DNA of 7,820 nt. It comes from Acetobacteraceae bacterium. GTDB lineage: Bacteria > Pseudomonadota > Alphaproteobacteria > Acetobacterales > Acetobacteraceae. This document shows, piece by piece, positions 6,483-7,820 of the stretch. The notes under the pieces were generated by a model. The model made no database searches, was not told the origin of the DNA, and saw only the letters and a program-made list of their open reading frames with translations. A program made the translations under genes and the position numbers. The DNA lies in contig DAHWBL010000149.1 of the NCBI GenBank assembly GCA_027323595.1, forward strand, positions 1 through 7,820. The letters run 5' to 3'. The stretch's first letter is position 1. Each line of letters starts with the position of its first letter.

Positions 6483-7084
6483 ACGGAACCCAGGGCTTCA
6501 CGGTCGCCTCGGCCGCTCTGCGGGCGTTGGCCGACGAGGCGCGGGATGACACCATCACCCTCGACTGGCTGCTCGGTCGGCTGAAGCGTCGGTCGTTCGG
6601 GATGATCATCCTGCTGCTGGCGCTGGTCGGGCTGATCCCTGGTGTGTGCAACATCGCCGGCATTCTGCTGATGATCGCCGCGGTGCAGATGCTGCTGGGG
6701 CGCGCCAGCCCGCGGTTTCCCGCGGCCATCGCCGCGCGCGGCCTGCCGGCGCGGCATTTCGTGAAACTGGTCGATCGCGCGCTGCCGGTGCTGCGCCGGC
6801 TGGAGACCATGGTGCATCCGCGCTGGCCGATCGCGATGACCCTGCTCGACCGGTTCAGCGGCGTGGCGATCCTGTTGCTCGCGCTGGTGATCAGCACCAT
6901 TCCGATCCCGGTCAGCAATGTCGCACCCGCGCTGGCCATCGGGCTGCTCGCGCTCGCGACGTTGGAGCAGGACGGCATGCTGCTGGTCGGCGCGATGGCG
7001 CTCGCCGCGGTGATGGTGCTGGCCCTGGCGTTCGCCGGCTGGCAGGCCTGGATGGGGGCCGCGTGGATCAGCCAGATTCTGTGA
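6440..7084 (+). CDS. ExoD-family membrane protein (exopolysaccharide synthesis, ExoD)
   Basis: The 214-residue protein matches the ExoD family pattern: a leading amphipathic segment ALADEARDDTITLDWLLGRLKRRSFG (29-54), then hydrophobic GMIILLLALVGLIPGVCNIAGILLMIAAVQMLLGR-ASPRFP (54-94). A polar middle with repeated RLL/LRR-type residues follows (about 100-125), then a second membrane block around IPIPVSN-APALAIGLLALATLEQDG (154-179) and a final helix (about 181-201). ExoD was first linked to exopolysaccharide production and nodule invasion in rhizobia; its biochemical role is not known, so the name should be taken as family membership only. The start is a GTG inside the preceding gene, in another frame, with 43 bases of overlap; a TTG at 6527 is a shorter alternative that would keep most of the domain. 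The stop overlaps the convergent MFS gene by 17 bases. Confidence 0.85.
   Translation: MVPGVVHDERTDAVDGTQGFTVASAALRALADEARDDTITLDWLLGRLKRRSFGMIILLLALVGLIPGVCNIAGILLMIAAVQMLLGRASPRFPAAIAARGLPARHFVKLVDRALPVLRRLETMVHPRWPIAMTLLDRFSGVAILLLALVISTIPIPVSNVAPALAIGLLALATLEQDGMLLVGAMALAAVMVLALAFAGWQAWMGAAWISQIL
7068..7084. other. Tail-to-tail overlap of the ExoD-family and MFS genes
   Basis: The two stop codons cross: the MFS TGA reads 7070-7068 and the ExoD TGA is 7082-7084. No space remains for an intergenic terminator, so each transcript probably runs into the other's coding end. Confidence 0.8.
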
Positions 7085-7820
7085 GCGGGTCGCGCACGAC
7101 GCGCCAGACCCAGGCCAGGGTGAGCGCGAACAGCGCCGCGGTGGCGAGGAAGCTCGCCCGCAACCCCAGCGCCGAGGCCACCGCCCCGCCCAGCAGCGGC
7201 CCGGCGAAGGCGCCGAACAGGCTGGCGCTGGCCGCCGTGCCGAGCACCAGGCCGCGCTCGGCGGCGGGGACCGAGCGGCCGATCAGCGCGTTGGCGGTGG
7301 GCAGGATGCCGCCGATGAACAGGCCGAGCGCGAAGCGCAGCGCGAGGAAGCCGGTCAGCGTTGTGGCCAGCGCCATCGGCAGGGTGGTGGCGGCGGCGCC
7401 GGCCAGGCAGATCAGCAACACCCGGCGATAGCCGATCACGTCGCTGCGCCGGCCCAGGAACGGCGCGGCGATGATGTCACCCAGCCCGGTGATCGAGGTG
7501 GCAAGGCCCGCCAGGGTGGCCAGCGCGGCGGCGGTGGCGGTGAGTTCGGCGACGAACAGCGTCACCACCGGCACCACCGAGCGGGCGCCGATCTGGGTCA
7601 TCAGCAGCACCGCCATCAGTGCCGGCAGCCCCGGCGTGCGGGCCAGCAGGCCGAAACGCTGGCCCCAGGAGGTGGGCCGCGCCGGACCTGGCGGGCGCGG
7701 CGGCTCGCGCACCAGCAGCAGCGCGAGCGCCAGGGCCACCGCGGCGATGGCGGCGGTGGCGACGAACACCGCGCGGTTCGAGCCGGCCAGATCGGCAAGC
7801 CCGCCGCCGGCGATCGGGCC
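7068..7820 (-). CDS. MFS drug-efflux-type transporter, MdtG-like, C-terminal 250 residues
   Basis: The open frame continues past the right edge, so only the C-terminal 250 residues are seen. The first visible residues, GPIAGGGLADLAGSNRAVFVATA, correspond to the helix 5-6 region of 12-helix DHA1 exporters. After a Pro/Arg-rich central loop (REPPRPPGPARP) the second half begins with MAVLLMTQIGARSVVPVVTLFV. It then shows the second-half motif A GRRSDVIGYRR, a helix with LRFALGLFIGGILPTANALIGR, and GTAASASLFGAFAGPLLGGAVASALGLRASF, all close in pattern to MdtG. It would be a proton-coupled inner-membrane exporter; substrate unknown. A GTG near 7769 is an internal codon and not the start, since the family sequence continues upstream of it. 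The stop lies inside the end of the convergent ExoD-family gene. Confidence 0.9.
   Translation of the reverse strand, partial: GPIAGGGLADLAGSNRAVFVATAAIAAVALALALLLVREPPRPPGPARPTSWGQRFGLLARTPGLPALMAVLLMTQIGARSVVPVVTLFVAELTATAAALATLAGLATSITGLGDIIAAPFLGRRSDVIGYRRVLLICLAGAAATTLPMALATTLTGFLALRFALGLFIGGILPTANALIGRSVPAAERGLVLGTAASASLFGAFAGPLLGGAVASALGLRASFLATAALFALTLAWVWRVVRDPLTESG

Noticed and set aside
6646..7431. A 261-codon plus-strand frame across the ExoD/MFS junction
   Set aside because: It is out of frame with the ExoD-family gene and antisense to the MFS gene, with no family features.

Overview
The window is GC-rich, densely packed bacterial chromosome or chromid DNA. Gene content and protein style (an RND pump with a non-lipidated adaptor, a CoxL-family molybdenum hydroxylase, HMG-CoA lyase, ExoD) suggest an alphaproteobacterium, possibly Acetobacteraceae. 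That placement is an inference from overall character; there is no rRNA or other marker gene to fix it.

Layout. Left half, all on the minus strand and read right to left: a periplasmic adaptor (3803-4993), six bases later an AcrB/MexF-type RND inner-membrane pump (638-3796), then after 32 bases the N-terminal third of a xanthine dehydrogenase/CO dehydrogenase-type molybdopterin subunit that runs off the left edge (1-605). Adaptor and pump form a two-gene efflux operon. No outer-membrane channel gene and no repressor gene is visible; the enzyme gene sits where an outer-membrane factor gene often lies.

A 140-150 bp divergent control region (about 4994-5139) holds two inverted repeats, one overlapping a -35-like element of the efflux operon. 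Facing right is an HMG-CoA lyase gene (5140-6060) that carries an in-frame TAG at its sixth codon. The TAG lies just before the conserved EVGPRDGLQ motif that supplies catalytic Arg and Asp. The rest of the reading frame is intact, so this is either a very recent nonsense mutation, a sequence error, or a gene needing unusual translation.

Just after the lyase stop are two identical copies of an 18-bp perfect palindrome, TTGCTTCACGTGAAGCAA, with centres exactly 42 bp apart and a degenerate third unit between them. The inner 16 bp match the canonical parS centromere site at 14 positions, and the two differences are symmetric. This is the most notable non-coding structure in the window.

Further right on the plus strand are a small two-helix membrane protein (6306-6482) and an ExoD-family membrane protein (6440-7084), overlapping by 43 bp. 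The ExoD gene meets, tail to tail with a 17-bp overlap, the C-terminal two thirds of an MdtG-like MFS transporter on the minus strand (7068 to the right edge). The window therefore has two exporter systems and several envelope proteins, but no single recognisable pathway linking all of the genes.
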